DNA from: Vibrio splendidus
GTDB taxonomy: Bacteria; Pseudomonadota; Gammaproteobacteria; Enterobacterales; Vibrionaceae
Reading direction: 5' to 3'
Assembly: GCF_024347615.1 (NCBI RefSeq)
Contig: NZ_AP025508.1
Span: 372,001-436,000, forward strand
Length of the DNA: 64,000 nt
Position 1 is the first letter of the stretch. The number at the start of each line of letters is the position of its first letter. The notes under the pieces were generated by a model. The model had not been told where the DNA came from, did no database searches, and worked only from the letters and a program-made list of their open reading frames with translations. Both the position numbers and the translations under genes were made by a program. Shown piece after piece: positions 19,738 through 29,581 of this stretch.

Positions 19738-20673
19738 ATGAAAGTAGCTGTTATTGGTGCCGCTGGTGGCATCGGTCAAGCCCTAGCCCTACTACTAAAG
19801 AACCGCCTACCTGCTGGTTCAGATCTTGCACTTTACGACATCGCTCCGGTAACACCGGGTGTCGCTGCCGATCTTAGCCATATCCCAACACCTGTTTCGA
19901 TCAAAGGTTACGCGGGTGAAGATCCAACACCAGCACTAGAAGGTGCGGATGTTGTGCTTATTTCTGCGGGTGTTGCTCGTAAGCCTGGTATGGATCGTGC
20001 GGATCTTTTCAATGTGAACGCCGGCATTGTTAAGTCTCTTGCAGAGAAAATCGCAGTTACTTGTCCTACTGCTTGTGTTGGTATCATCACTAACCCAGTA
20101 AACACAACAGTACCAATCGCTGCTGAAGTACTTAAGAAAGCGGGCGTTTATGACAAGCGTCGTTTATTCGGTATTACTACTCTTGATGTTATTCGTTCTG
20201 AAACGTTTGTTGCTGAGCTGAAAGATAAAGATCCAAGCGACATCCGTGTTCCTGTTATCGGCGGTCACTCAGGTGTAACGATCCTTCCTCTACTTTCTCA
20301 AGTTGAAGGCGTAGAGTTTACTGATGAAGAAATCGCAGCGCTAACGACTCGTATCCAAAATGCGGGTACTGAAGTCGTAGAAGCTAAAGCTGGCGGCGGC
20401 AGTGCAACACTATCGATGGGTCAAGCGGCTTGTCGCTTCGGTCTTGCTCTAGTGAAAGCGCTTCAAGGCGAAGAGAACGTAATTGAATGTGCATATGTTG
20501 AAGGTGAAGGCGAGCACGCACCATTCTTCGCACAACCAGTTAAACTTGGCAAAGAGGGCGCAGAAGCGATCCTTAGCTACGGTGAACTGAGCGACTTCGA
20601 ACGCAACGCATTAGACAGCATGCTAGAAACGCTAAATGGCGATATTGAGATCGGTGTTGAATTCGCTAAATAA
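19738..20673 (+). CDS. mdh: Malate dehydrogenase
   Basis: This 311-residue NAD-dependent malate dehydrogenase is full length. The dinucleotide fold reads [17 protein letters not shown]. Substrate-site residues are in [14 protein letters not shown] and in [18 protein letters not shown], and the catalytic His lies in [14 protein letters not shown]. It interconverts malate and oxaloacetate in the TCA cycle. AAGGAG lies 8 bases before the ATG. The gene is monocistronic, with a terminator 40 bp after the stop. Confidence 0.98.
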   Translation: MKVAVIGAAGGIGQALALLLKNRLPAGSDLALYDIAPVTPGVAADLSHIPTPVSIKGYAGEDPTPALEGADVVLISAGVARKPGMDRADLFNVNAGIVKSLAEKIAVTCPTACVGIITNPVNTTVPIAAEVLKKAGVYDKRRLFGITTLDVIRSETFVAELKDKDPSDIRVPVIGGHSGVTILPLLSQVEGVEFTDEEIAALTTRIQNAGTEVVEAKAGGGSATLSMGQAACRFGLALVKALQGEENVIECAYVEGEGEHAPFFAQPVKLGKEGAEAILSYGELSDFERNALDSMLETLNGDIEIGVEFAK

Positions 20674-20713
20674 GCGGGACACCATTTAACTCAGCCAAAA
20701 GATAGTTAATAAG

Positions 20714-20738
20714 AGCCGGTCATTATGATCGGCTTTTT
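20714..20738 (+). terminator. Rho-independent terminator after mdh
   Basis: An 8-bp stem, AGCCGGTC / GATCGGCT (one G-U pair), around a 5-base loop is followed by six or more T. Confidence 0.85.
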
Positions 20739-20801
20739 TGATCCTTGCATTCAACCCGCTCGTAATACTTTTATAACCACGAAGAATTAGGGTATTGAAC
20801 G

Positions 20802-20993
20802 ATGACTAGAGTACAAAAAGGAATGAATGTTAACTATCTAGGTCGCTTGGGCAAGATATTGGTTATCGATGAGCAAGAGCAGTTCGCTTTATTTGAGTCT
20901 TACAATAGTCATAAGCAATATGCGGTTCCATTGGAAGAACTTGAAGAGATCGAAGCGCAATTACCTTTATCATTAGAATCGAGTCGATATTGA
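20802..20993 (+). CDS. Small conserved-looking protein of unknown function
   Basis: The 63-residue reading frame is bounded by the mdh terminator upstream and its own terminator 27 bp downstream, so it appears to be an independent unit. The product is soluble and acidic at the C-terminus (PLEELEEIEAQLPLSLE). The N-terminal GMNVNYLGRLGKILVIDEQEQFALFES is beta-rich and resembles a small SH3-like barrel. AGGGTATTGAACG precedes the ATG, giving a moderate ribosome binding site. I do not recognise a named family. Confidence 0.65.
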   Translation: MTRVQKGMNVNYLGRLGKILVIDEQEQFALFESYNSHKQYAVPLEELEEIEAQLPLSLESSRY

Positions 20994-21020
20994 AACCCGG
21001 AGTTATATCTAACAGGATCA

Positions 21021-21046
21021 AAAAAAGAGCCAACCGGCTCTTTTTT
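21021..21046. terminator. Bidirectional terminator between the small gene and ispB
   Basis: The stem GAGCC/GGCTC around AACC is flanked by six A on the left and six T on the right, so it should work for the 63-residue gene (plus strand) and for ispB (minus strand). Confidence 0.82.
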
Positions 21047-21089
21047 GTTATTTATATAGAAGCTAGAAGCGAGTTGTCTATTAACCTGC

Positions 21090-22061
21090 TTACTTGCTGC
21101 GTTTAACTGCTAAGTGTGCGAGCGTGGTTAGCGCTTGCTTATATTCAGAGTCAGGAAGAACAGAAAGCTCAGCAATCGCTTTATCTGCTTCTTCGTAGGC
21201 TTTATTTGTTGTGTACTCTAACGAGCCTGTCTCTTTCATAACAGCCATAATGTCGTCGAGACGCTCCATACCATTGGCTTTTTCAATCGCTTCTCGAATC
21301 ATGCTGGTTTGTTCAGGAGAACCATTGTGCATTGCGTAAAGTAGAGGCAGTGTTGGTTTGCCTTCGGCTAGATCGTCACCAACGTTCTTACCCATCTCTT
21401 TACCATCAGCAGTGTAATCCATCACATCATCAATCAATTGGAATGCAGTACCGAGGTATTTACCGTAGTTTTGCATAGCCGTTTCGATTTCAGGTGATGA
21501 TTCGCTAAGAATTGCACCGATTTGCGTTGCAGCTTCAAACAAACGAGCGGTCTTCGAGTAGATGACCTGCATGTAACTTTCTTCTGTAGTGTCCGGGTTA
21601 TTACAGTTCATTAATTGTTGAACTTCACCCTCGGCAATCACGTTAACTGCTTCACTCATTAACTCAAGGATCTTTAAGGATCCTAGCGTTGTCATCATCT
21701 GGAACGAGCGAGTGTAGATAAAGTCACCCACCAAAACGCTAGCGGCATTACCAAAAGCTGCGTTGGCTGTCGCTTTACCGCGTCTCATGTCCGACTCGTC
21801 GACGACATCATCATGGAGAAGGGTAGCGGTGTGAATAAACTCGATAAAAGCTGCAGAGGTGATATGAGCTTCACCTTGATAACCAAGTGCACGAGCAGAT
21901 AAAAGAGCAAGCAAAGGACGTAGGCGTTTGCCACCACCGCTAACGATATAAAAACCAAGCTGGTTGATTAAACTTACGTCAGAATTAAGTTGGGCTTGAA
22001 TTGTTTCATTCACTTTTGCCATATCATTGGCAGTAAGCGTTTGGATAGCTTTAAAATCCAT
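21090..22061 (-). CDS. ispB: Octaprenyl diphosphate synthase IspB
   Basis: This 323-residue trans-polyprenyl synthase has both aspartate-rich motifs, DDVVDESDMRRG near residue 84 and DDVMDY near residue 211, plus the GGGKRLRPLL block. It makes the C40 side chain of ubiquinone and menaquinone from farnesyl diphosphate and isopentenyl diphosphate. Divergence from rplU-rpmA is conserved in gammaproteobacteria. GGATGAAC precedes the ATG. Confidence 0.96.
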   Translation of the reverse strand: MDFKAIQTLTANDMAKVNETIQAQLNSDVSLINQLGFYIVSGGGKRLRPLLALLSARALGYQGEAHITSAAFIEFIHTATLLHDDVVDESDMRRGKATANAAFGNAASVLVGDFIYTRSFQMMTTLGSLKILELMSEAVNVIAEGEVQQLMNCNNPDTTEESYMQVIYSKTARLFEAATQIGAILSESSPEIETAMQNYGKYLGTAFQLIDDVMDYTADGKEMGKNVGDDLAEGKPTLPLLYAMHNGSPEQTSMIREAIEKANGMERLDDIMAVMKETGSLEYTTNKAYEEADKAIAELSVLPDSEYKQALTTLAHLAVKRSK

Positions 22062-22218
22062 TGTTCATCCGGCTGAAGTTAGACCCTGTAAGGCTTATAC
22101 GTTGTATTTAATTGTTGAATAATACACTAAAAAACGTTGATTAATACATCACTTAAAGGCATCATTGCCGCACTTTTCTTTGGCGAACATGTTTTCGCCA
22201 ATATTTTAAAAATATGGC

Positions 22219-22247
22219 TTGTCATAGCGGCATGATTCCCGTAGAAT
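22219..22247 (+). promoter_or_regulatory. Sigma-70 promoter of rplU-rpmA
   Basis: The -35 element is TTGTCA (22219-22224) and the -10 element is TAGAAT (22242-22247), with an ideal 17-bp spacer. Transcription should start near 22254, giving a leader of about 75 bases that contains the structured element at 22271-22311. Confidence 0.75.
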
Positions 22248-22270
22248 CTGCGCCCTATTGATTAGTTTAG

Positions 22271-22311
22271 CGCACACCCGAGTTGTAGAATTAACAACCA
22301 TAGGCTGTGCG
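22271..22311 (+). promoter_or_regulatory. Structured leader of rplU, possible autoregulatory element
   Basis: Nested pairing is visible. The outer stem is CGCACA (22271-22276) with TGTGCG (22306-22311). The inner stem is GTTGT (22282-22286) with ACAAC (22294-22298) around a 7-base loop. The whole element ends 18 bases before the rplU start. Many ribosomal-protein operons are controlled by such leaders; I do not recognise a specific named motif. Confidence 0.5.
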
Positions 22312-22329
22312 GAAAAAGCGGAGTAAAAT

Positions 22330-22641
22330 ATGTACGCTGTTTTCCAATCTGGTGGCAAACAACACCGAGTAAGCGAAGGTCAAACACTTCGTTTAGAGAA
22401 ATTAGACGTTGAAACTGGTGCAACTGTAGAATTTGATAAAGTTCTTCTTGTTGCTAACGGCGAAGAAATCGCTGTTGGTGCACCTCTTGTTGAAGGTGGC
22501 AAAGTTACTGCAGAAGTAGTACAACACGGTCGTGGCGATAAAGTAAAAATCGTTAAGTTCCGTCGTCGTAAGCACTCGCGTAAGCAAGCTGGTCACCGTC
22601 AGTGGTTCACAGAAGTGAAAATCACTGGCATTAACGCTTAA
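22330..22641 (+). CDS. rplU: 50S ribosomal protein L21
   Basis: The 103-residue protein begins [18 protein letters not shown] and has the basic tail [19 protein letters not shown], both diagnostic of L21. It binds 23S rRNA in the large subunit. CGGAG precedes the ATG, and rpmA follows after 19 bp in a conserved two-gene operon. Confidence 0.98.
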   Translation: MYAVFQSGGKQHRVSEGQTLRLEKLDVETGATVEFDKVLLVANGEEIAVGAPLVEGGKVTAEVVQHGRGDKVKIVKFRRRKHSRKQAGHRQWFTEVKITGINA

Positions 22642-22660
22642 GTATTAGGAGAGTTTAACA

Positions 22661-22918
22661 ATGGCACATAAAAAAGCTGGCGGTTCTACTAATAACGGCC
22701 GCGATTCAGAAAGCAAACGTCTTGGTGTTAAGCGTTTTGGTGGTGAATCTGTTCTTGCAGGTAACATCATCGTTCGTCAACGTGGTACTAAGTTCCACGC
22801 TGGCACAAACGTTGGCATCGGTAAAGACCATACTCTTTTCGCTCTTACTGAAGGTAAAGTGAAATTTGCAGTAAAAGGTCCTAAAAACCGTAAGTTTGTA
22901 AGCATCGAAGCTGAGTAA
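22661..22918 (+). CDS. rpmA: 50S ribosomal protein L27
   Basis: The 85-residue protein begins [20 protein letters not shown], the L27 N-terminus that reaches the peptidyl transferase centre. There is no N-terminal extension of the type cleaved in Firmicutes. TAGGAGAG precedes the ATG. Transcription ends at the hairpin 51 bp after the stop. Confidence 0.98.
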   Translation: MAHKKAGGSTNNGRDSESKRLGVKRFGGESVLAGNIIVRQRGTKFHAGTNVGIGKDHTLFALTEGKVKFAVKGPKNRKFVSIEAE

Positions 22919-22969
22919 TTTAATCTTTTATTAGATTATTTATACTAGCTTTCAAGCTGAATTCAAAAG

Positions 22970-22994
22970 CCCTGCCGATTCGGCAGGGTTTTTT
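22970..22994 (+). terminator. Rho-independent terminator after rplU-rpmA
   Basis: An 8-bp GC-rich stem, CCCTGCCG / CGGCAGGG, around a 3-base loop is followed by six T. Confidence 0.9.
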
Positions 22995-23144
22995 ATTTAT
23001 AGCGAGAATAAAAAAGTAGACGCTCTTGTTTTGGTTTTGAGAAGCCGTTTTATTTTTGAGAAACAGTTTGGTTTTATTAAGAAGCCGTTTGTTTTTTAGG
23101 ATACAGAAAGCAAAGAACCTCTCCTTATTTGTTCCTTGGTTGCA

Positions 23145-23193
23145 GATCGATCTAGATCTTAGGTGATCGATCTAAACACGGATCTGCTAGAAT
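23145..23193 (+). promoter_or_regulatory. Likely obgE promoter region with two direct repeats
   Basis: GATCGATCTA occurs at 23145-23154 and again at 23165-23174, exactly 20 bp apart, on one face of the helix. A -10-like TAGAAT follows at 23188-23193, about 52 bp before obgE; no good -35 is seen, so an activator could bind the repeats. The rest of the 326-base rpmA-obgE gap holds the rpmA terminator and imperfect AAGCCGTTT repeats (about 23041-23095), and no gene. Confidence 0.4.
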
Positions 23194-23241
23194 TTATATC
23201 ACTCCTTGATGAGTGGTAACGCAACGTAAGTGCGGAGTTAA

Positions 23242-24417
<1,176 letters not shown>

Positions 24418-24482
24418 TCATCCTCGTAGTTTCTTATAAGCACTTTGGTCGCTTTTTCTAAGATACGCTGATAGTTTTATTA

Positions 24483-24510
24483 AACCGCAATGAAAATTGC
24501 GGTTTTTTTG
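24483..24510 (+). terminator. Rho-independent terminator after obgE
   Basis: The 9-bp stem AACCGCAAT / ATTGCGGTT with a GAAA loop is followed by a run of T. Confidence 0.87.
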
Positions 24511-24586
24511 TATCTAAATCATGACGTCTTGCTGTTTTTTATGCAAAATTTATCTTTAGATAATTAACGCCTATGGGAAGGAAATC

Positions 24587-25354
24587 ATGGCATCAAAGCA
24601 AAGAGCGATCTCAAGGTTAGTCGCTCAATCAGGACAAATGTTATTAGCTCATGGCGCCGAGAGCACATTGGTCGGTGACATTATGCGCCGTATCGGTATT
24701 GCTTGTGGGGTGAATGAAGTTGAAGTTGCACTGTCAGCCAATGCGTTGGTTGTGACAACGGTAATGGATGATCATTGCATAACGACGACTCGAAGTTGTG
24801 CTGATCGTGGCATTAATATGCAGGTGATAACCGAGATTCAACGTGTGTGTATCATGATGGAGAAAGGGATTCTTGATTATGATTTAGCTTATAAGAAGAT
24901 CCAAGGGATCAGTCCTGAACGCTACAACCGTTGGTTAGTTGTCGTAATGATAGGGCTATCGTGTGCTTCTTTTAGCCGTCTTGCTGGCGGAGATTGGCAT
25001 GTCTTTATGATGACGTTTATAGCTTCGGCTTGCGGTATGATCGTGAGACAAGAGATCGGTCATCGCCATTTCAATCCGTTATTAAATTTCGCTATTACCG
25101 CTTTTGTCACCACCACGATTTCAGCTCAGGCGGTGCTCTACAATATTGGTGGTCAACCCACTATCGTGATGGCTTCGTCAGTATTGATGCTAGTGCCCGG
25201 TTTTCCTTTGATTAACTCCGTAGCAGATATGCTTAAAGGCCATATAAATATGGGTCTCGCACGCTTCACCATGGCCAGTTTATTAACGTTGGCTACAAGC
25301 TTAGGTATTGTCGCAGCGATGAGCCTATCTGACGTATGGGGGTGGGTGAACTAA
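24587..25354 (+). CDS. yjjP: Threonine/serine exporter family N-terminal subunit, YjjP-like (DUF1212)
   Basis: The 255-residue protein has a soluble N-terminal domain (about 1-115) with the family pattern GQMLLAHGAESTLVGDIMRRI. About five transmembrane segments follow, including LMLVPGFPLINSVADMLKG, a conserved ThrE-family stretch. GGAAGGAAATC gives a strong ribosome binding site. The stop overlaps the next start (TAATG). In E. coli the YjjP-YjjB pair is reported to export succinate; ThrE proteins export threonine and serine. The substrate here is not settled. Confidence 0.9.
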   Translation: MASKQRAISRLVAQSGQMLLAHGAESTLVGDIMRRIGIACGVNEVEVALSANALVVTTVMDDHCITTTRSCADRGINMQVITEIQRVCIMMEKGILDYDLAYKKIQGISPERYNRWLVVVMIGLSCASFSRLAGGDWHVFMMTFIASACGMIVRQEIGHRHFNPLLNFAITAFVTTTISAQAVLYNIGGQPTIVMASSVLMLVPGFPLINSVADMLKGHINMGLARFTMASLLTLATSLGIVAAMSLSDVWGWVN

Positions 25355-25827
25355 TGACTATTTTTGAACTTTTTGTTGGGTTACTCAACGACATGTTTTT
25401 TGCTGCGATTCCTGCGGTTGGTTTTGCATTGGTGTTTAACGTCCCGCAACGAGCGTTGATCTATTGTGCTCTCGGAGGATCCATTGGCCACGGTAGCCGT
25501 TACTTAATGATGCATTTCGGCATTCCCATTGAATGGGCGACGTTCTTTGCTGCTACATTGGTAGGCATGATAGGGGTGCATTGGTCGCATAAATTGTTAG
25601 CACACCCGAAAGTATTTACGGTTGCAGCCTTGATTCCGATGGTCCCTGGCGTGTTTGCCTTTAAGGCGATGATTGCCATGGTTGAGATTAACCGAGCAGG
25701 ATACAACCCAGAACTATTGGCATTGTTGATGGAGAATTTTTTGAAATCGATGTTCATTATCGCAGGGCTTGCGGTTGGCTTAGCAGTGCCAGGGCTGTTA
25801 TTCTACCGTCGTAGACCTATCGTCTAG
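25354..25827 (+). CDS. yjjB: Threonine/serine exporter family C-terminal subunit, YjjB-like (DUF3815)
   Basis: The 157-residue membrane protein has four or five helices, including AALIPMVPGVFAFKAMIAM, which mirrors the LVPGFPLIN motif of the partner. I start at ATG 25354, which overlaps the yjjP stop by one base (TAATG) and implies translational coupling. In many bacteria the two halves are one ThrE protein; here they are split and adjacent. Confidence 0.9.
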   Translation: MTIFELFVGLLNDMFFAAIPAVGFALVFNVPQRALIYCALGGSIGHGSRYLMMHFGIPIEWATFFAATLVGMIGVHWSHKLLAHPKVFTVAALIPMVPGVFAFKAMIAMVEINRAGYNPELLALLMENFLKSMFIIAGLAVGLAVPGLLFYRRRPIV

Positions 25828-25867
25828 CTTCAACTTCATTTTCAAGTAAGGACAGGACTTTCGATTT

Positions 25868-26347
25868 ATGATCATCAGCATGATAGCGGCAATGGCAAAC
25901 AACCGTGTAATTGGTAAAGACAATCAGATGCCTTGGCATTTACCTGCAGATTTCGCATGGTTTAAACGTTCAACTATGGGTAAACCTGTCGTGATGGGAC
26001 GTAAGACTTACGATTCAATTGGTCGCCCTTTGCCGGGGAGGCTGAACGTTGTAATCAGCCGCGACGAGAGTTTAGAAATCGAAGGCGTAACGACGGTAAC
26101 TTCGATTGAAAAAGCACTAGAGCTGGTAAGTGATGTTGATGAAGTGATGATCATCGGTGGTGGTTCAATCTATGAAACCTGCTTACCAAAAGCGAACAAG
26201 TTATACCTGACTTATATCGATTTTGATGTGGATGGTGATACTCAATTCCCAGACTGGGGAGAAGGTTGGAAGCAGAGCTTTAATGATACTTATCAAGCGG
26301 ATGAGAAAAACAAGCACGATATGGAGTTTGTGGTTCTCGAGCGTTAA
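25868..26347 (+). CDS. folA: Dihydrofolate reductase
   Basis: This 159-residue chromosomal-type enzyme begins MIISMIAAMANNRVIGKDNQ. Active-site residues are in MPWHLPADFAWFK, with the catalytic Asp near 28. NADPH-binding segments are GRKTYDSIGRPLPGR and IIGGGSIYE. It reduces dihydrofolate to tetrahydrofolate and is the target of trimethoprim. It begins 40 bp after yjjB. It converges on apaH across a microsatellite. Confidence 0.97.
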   Translation: MIISMIAAMANNRVIGKDNQMPWHLPADFAWFKRSTMGKPVVMGRKTYDSIGRPLPGRLNVVISRDESLEIEGVTTVTSIEKALELVSDVDEVMIIGGGSIYETCLPKANKLYLTYIDFDVDGDTQFPDWGEGWKQSFNDTYQADEKNKHDMEFVVLER

Positions 26348-26378
26348 CGGTGGTTATTAAGAGTTAGGCTCTGAAAAT

Positions 26379-26409
26379 GCTTGCGTTACTGTGCCCAGTT
26401 AGCGCAAGC
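26379..26409 (+). terminator. Possible folA terminator hairpin without U run
   Basis: GCTTGCGTTA (26379-26388) pairs with TAGCGCAAGC (26400-26409) with one G-U pair and an 11-base loop. No T run follows; the heptamer array begins directly after it. Confidence 0.4.
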
Positions 26410-26410
26410 T

Positions 26411-26480
<70 letters not shown>

Positions 26481-26483
26481 TTT

Positions 26484-27287
26484 CTATAGCGCTTTTTGAG
26501 TGAAAAACTGTTTGTCTTCCCAGCGAAGTATCGTCAAGTCTCCCCCCCACACACACCCAGTATCAAGTCCAATCACATCTTTTCCTGAGTAACCTTCTAG
26601 CGCAGCCCAGTGTCCAAAAATAACTGTTTTATCGAGCTTTATACGTTGTGGTAGGTCAAACCAAGGCACTAGCGGCTCAGTTGTAATTTCGTTTGGTGGA
26701 AGTTTACAGGCCATATCGAGACGACCATTAGTAAAACAGAATCGCATTCTAGTAAGGCTGTTGATCGCATAGCGATAGCGCTCAATCCCTTCTAAATTTT
26801 GACGCCATAAGTCAGGCGTGTTGCTGTACATATTCTCGATAAGCCATTGCCACTGATCGGATTTTAATAAATCAGCTATTTCCAGATTTTCAATCCGTGC
26901 TCGCTCTAGATCCCATTGAGGTGAGATACCAGCATGAGACATCACGAACTCTGGGTGCTCCTGAATTAAAGGCTGTTGTCTTAACCATTCGAGCAGCTGT
27001 TCACGGTCTTCTGCATCAAGAATAGGTTGAGTCTTATCTTTTGCTTTAGCTGGAAATAGCCCTAAGGAAGCCGCAAGTAGATGCAAGTCATGGTTACCTA
27101 ATACAACCTTAGCTGCGTCACCTAGGCTACGAATAAAGCGTAGTGTCTCCAATGATTTAGGACCTCGAGCGACCAAGTCACCAGCGACCCATAAGGTATC
27201 TTGTTGTTTGTCAAAGTTGACGGTTTCAAGCAGTAATTGAAGTTCGTCGAAGCACCCTTGGATGTCTCCGACAATATAATTCGACAC
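26484..27287 (-). CDS. apaH: Diadenosine tetraphosphatase (symmetrical) ApaH
   Basis: The 267-residue metallophosphatase has the three family motifs near its N-terminus: GDIQGCFDEL, GDLVARGPKSLE and GNHDLHLL. It cleaves Ap4A to two ADP and can remove Np4 caps from RNA. The start is GTG at 27287, with AGGAAATTATT placing AGGAA 7 bases upstream. It is the last gene of the lptD-surA-pdxA-rsmA-apaG-apaH series, 29 bp after apaG. Confidence 0.96.
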   Translation of the reverse strand: MSNYIVGDIQGCFDELQLLLETVNFDKQQDTLWVAGDLVARGPKSLETLRFIRSLGDAAKVVLGNHDLHLLAASLGLFPAKAKDKTQPILDAEDREQLLEWLRQQPLIQEHPEFVMSHAGISPQWDLERARIENLEIADLLKSDQWQWLIENMYSNTPDLWRQNLEGIERYRYAINSLTRMRFCFTNGRLDMACKLPPNEITTEPLVPWFDLPQRIKLDKTVIFGHWAALEGYSGKDVIGLDTGCVWGGDLTILRWEDKQFFTQKAL

Positions 27288-27316
27288 AATAATTTCCTGT
27301 AGGTACAGATGTACGG

Positions 27317-27697
27317 CTAATTAAGAATATTAGGGATCGCGAGTCTAAATGGATCCACTTCAGTTATGAAGTCGATGCCTTTGTTATCTGTCATCACATA
27401 ATGACCTTGCATAACACCCACAGGAGTTTCGATGACGGTACCACTGGTGTAAGTGTATTCGTCGTTGGCCTCAATCACGGGTTGTTGCCCAACTACGCCA
27501 TCACCTTCTATGGTGAGTTGTTTGCCGTTGGAGTCGGTAATCAGCCAGCGGCGAGACATGAGTTGAACCGTTGTTTTGCTGAGGTTTTTGATGGTAATGA
27601 TGTAGGCGAAGACGTAGCGGTTCTTCGTTGGTTCAGATTGTTCCTCTATGTATTTAGAGTGAACCTGACATTTGATACAAGGCGTAGATATATCCAT
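27317..27697 (-). CDS. apaG: ApaG protein
   Basis: The 126-residue protein has a fibronectin-III-like beta fold. Family signatures are [24 protein letters not shown] and the glycine-rich [22 protein letters not shown], followed by GVMQGHYVM. Its biochemical role is not firmly established; it is linked genetically to cobalt/magnesium handling and the same domain occurs in some F-box proteins. AAGGTG precedes the ATG. Confidence 0.95.
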   Translation of the reverse strand: MDISTPCIKCQVHSKYIEEQSEPTKNRYVFAYIITIKNLSKTTVQLMSRRWLITDSNGKQLTIEGDGVVGQQPVIEANDEYTYTSGTVIETPVGVMQGHYVMTDNKGIDFITEVDPFRLAIPNILN

Positions 27698-27745
27698 ATT
27701 CGCACCTTTTGTTGTTGGTATACTTTAAAGTATTACATAAAAAAC

Positions 27746-27772
27746 AGGCTCCTCACCGAAGTGTAGGAGCCT
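27746..27772 (-). terminator. UUCG-capped terminator between rsmA and apaG
   Basis: On the minus strand AGGCTCCT pairs with AGGAGCCT. An inner CAC-TTCG-GTG helix caps it with one bulged A, giving a very stable UUCG loop, followed by G and a run of six T. It lies 8 bp after the rsmA stop, inside the conserved operon. Confidence 0.8.
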
Positions 27773-27779
27773 TTTAGAA

Positions 27780-28595
27780 TTATTTGTCAGCGCTGTGAGT
27801 GTCGTACAACCAGTTTGCCATGTCGACAAACTGCTCGAGCGTTAAATTCTCAGGACGCATGCCAGGGTTAACACCCAACTCTTCAAGTACTTCCTTGTCG
27901 ATTAGGCTCTTGTAGCAGTTACGAACCGTTTTACGACGCTGGTTAAAGCCTTCACGACATACACGATCTAGCCATTTCAGATCTTTTGCCGGGTAAGGTA
28001 GCACTTCGTATGGCTGCAGGCGTACTACTGCAGAATCTACTTTCGGTGGCGGAACGAAGGCCGTTGGTGGCACTTCTAGCACAGGCGTCACTTTACAGTA
28101 GTATTGAGCCATTACCGTAAGACGACCATAAGCTTTAGTACCTGGGCCGGCCGCTAATCGGTTAACCACTTCTTTTTGAAGCATGAAGTGCATGTCTTGC
28201 ACGTCTTTATGGAACTCAAAAAGGTGGAACATCAATGGTGTCGAGATGTTGTATGGCAAGTTACCGAAAATACGTAGCTTGTTGTTTGGCTTAACAAGTT
28301 GTTCGAAATCGAACTTCATTGCATCGCCTTCATAGATCGTTAGCTTATCAGCCAGATCGGGATGGTTGCGAAGACGTTCAGCTAGGTCTCTATCCAATTC
28401 GATAACGGTAAATTTATCGACAAGCTTACCCACTGGCTCAGTAATTGCGCCTAGACCAGGACCGATCTCTACCAAGTTTTGACCTGGTAGTGGGTTAATG
28501 CTCGATACGATGCCATCAATAATGTATGGATCGTTAAGGAAGTTTTGACCAAAACGTTTACGCGCTTTGTGCCCTAAGTGGACATCATTTCTCAT
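27780..28595 (-). CDS. rsmA: 16S rRNA dimethyladenosine transferase RsmA (KsgA)
   Basis: This 271-residue Rossmann methyltransferase has the SAM motif [14 protein letters not shown] and the catalytic NLPYNIST. It dimethylates A1518 and A1519 in helix 45 of 16S rRNA late in 30S assembly. Its ATG overlaps the pdxA stop (ATGA), so it is translationally coupled. A UUCG-capped terminator separates it from apaG. Confidence 0.98.
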   Translation of the reverse strand: MRNDVHLGHKARKRFGQNFLNDPYIIDGIVSSINPLPGQNLVEIGPGLGAITEPVGKLVDKFTVIELDRDLAERLRNHPDLADKLTIYEGDAMKFDFEQLVKPNNKLRIFGNLPYNISTPLMFHLFEFHKDVQDMHFMLQKEVVNRLAAGPGTKAYGRLTVMAQYYCKVTPVLEVPPTAFVPPPKVDSAVVRLQPYEVLPYPAKDLKWLDRVCREGFNQRRKTVRNCYKSLIDKEVLEELGVNPGMRPENLTLEQFVDMANWLYDTHSADK

Positions 28596-29581
28596 TGCTT
28601 TTTCTCTACTAATTCAATGGCGTGCGTGAGCGCTGTTCTAAAGCTCCCTGTATCGGCTTGGCCTTTCCCTGCCAAGTCTAAGGCGGTACCGTGGTCGACT
28701 GATGTGCGAATAAACGGTAAGCCAAGCGTGATGTTCACTGAGCGACCAAACCCTTTGTATTTCAATACCGGGAGTACTTGGTCGTGATACATACCTAAAA
28801 CAGCATCTGCATCTTGCAAATATTTTTCATTAAAGATGGTATCTGCTGGCAATGGGCCAACTAAATTGATGCCATCTTTTTGGCGAATTTTTTCTAGCGT
28901 AGGGGTGATGGTTTCTATCTCTTCACGTCCCAAGCAACCATCTTCACCAGCATGTGGATTCAAGCCACATACGTAGATAGTTGGTTTCTCAATAGCAAAT
29001 TTTTCAACCAAATCTTTATTCAGAATTGCAATAATTTGCTCTAATCTGTCTTCGGTCACTGCTTGAGATACATAAGCTAGTGGGATGTGCGTTGTTACTA
29101 GCGCAACACGCAGCCCTTCTGTTGCCAACATCATCACCACCAGTGGTGTATTGGACTTCTCTGCAAAGAACTCGGTATGGCCGCTAAAAGCAACGCCAGC
29201 TCGGTTAATTACACCCTTGTGAACAGGGCCGGTGACAATAGCATCAAATTCATCATTCATACAGCCAATTGCTGCGGTTTCTAAAGTATTTAATACGTAA
29301 TGACCGTTCGCTTCATTGAGTTGGCCAGCTACGGCAGTTTCAGCAAGTGGAACGTGTTTCACAACTAGTGTTCCGGAGCGTTGAGGTTGCTTGGGCGCAG
29401 TTGAATCGTAATCCAACAGCTCAACCTCGATCCCTAACATTTCAGCTCGCTTTGCTAGTAGGGTTTTATCGGCACAAACGACGAGCTGATGTGGCCAGCT
29501 TTCCTGGGATAAGGCGAGAGTCAAATCTGGCCCAATTCCCGCTGGTTCACCTGCCGTAATGACAAGGCGTTTAGTTGTCAT
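28592..29581 (-). CDS. pdxA: 4-hydroxythreonine-4-phosphate dehydrogenase PdxA
   Basis: This 329-residue enzyme of pyridoxal phosphate synthesis has metal-binding His residues in [18 protein letters not shown] and [10 protein letters not shown], and begins with [15 protein letters not shown] start at ATG 29581, which gives the standard 329 residues and has GAGG 9 bases upstream; in-frame starts further up give longer N-termini. The first 11 bases overlap the end of surA, and its stop overlaps the rsmA start. Confidence 0.96.
   Translation of the reverse strand: MTTKRLVITAGEPAGIGPDLTLALSQESWPHQLVVCADKTLLAKRAEMLGIEVELLDYDSTAPKQPQRSGTLVVKHVPLAETAVAGQLNEANGHYVLNTLETAAIGCMNDEFDAIVTGPVHKGVINRAGVAFSGHTEFFAEKSNTPLVVMMLATEGLRVALVTTHIPLAYVSQAVTEDRLEQIIAILNKDLVEKFAIEKPTIYVCGLNPHAGEDGCLGREEIETITPTLEKIRQKDGINLVGPLPADTIFNEKYLQDADAVLGMYHDQVLPVLKYKGFGRSVNITLGLPFIRTSVDHGTALDLAGKGQADTGSFRTALTHAIELVEKKQ

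Noticed and set aside
27401..27766. 121-codon plus-strand frame across apaG
   Set aside because: Runs through apaG in antisense and into the rsmA-apaG terminator; no support as a gene.
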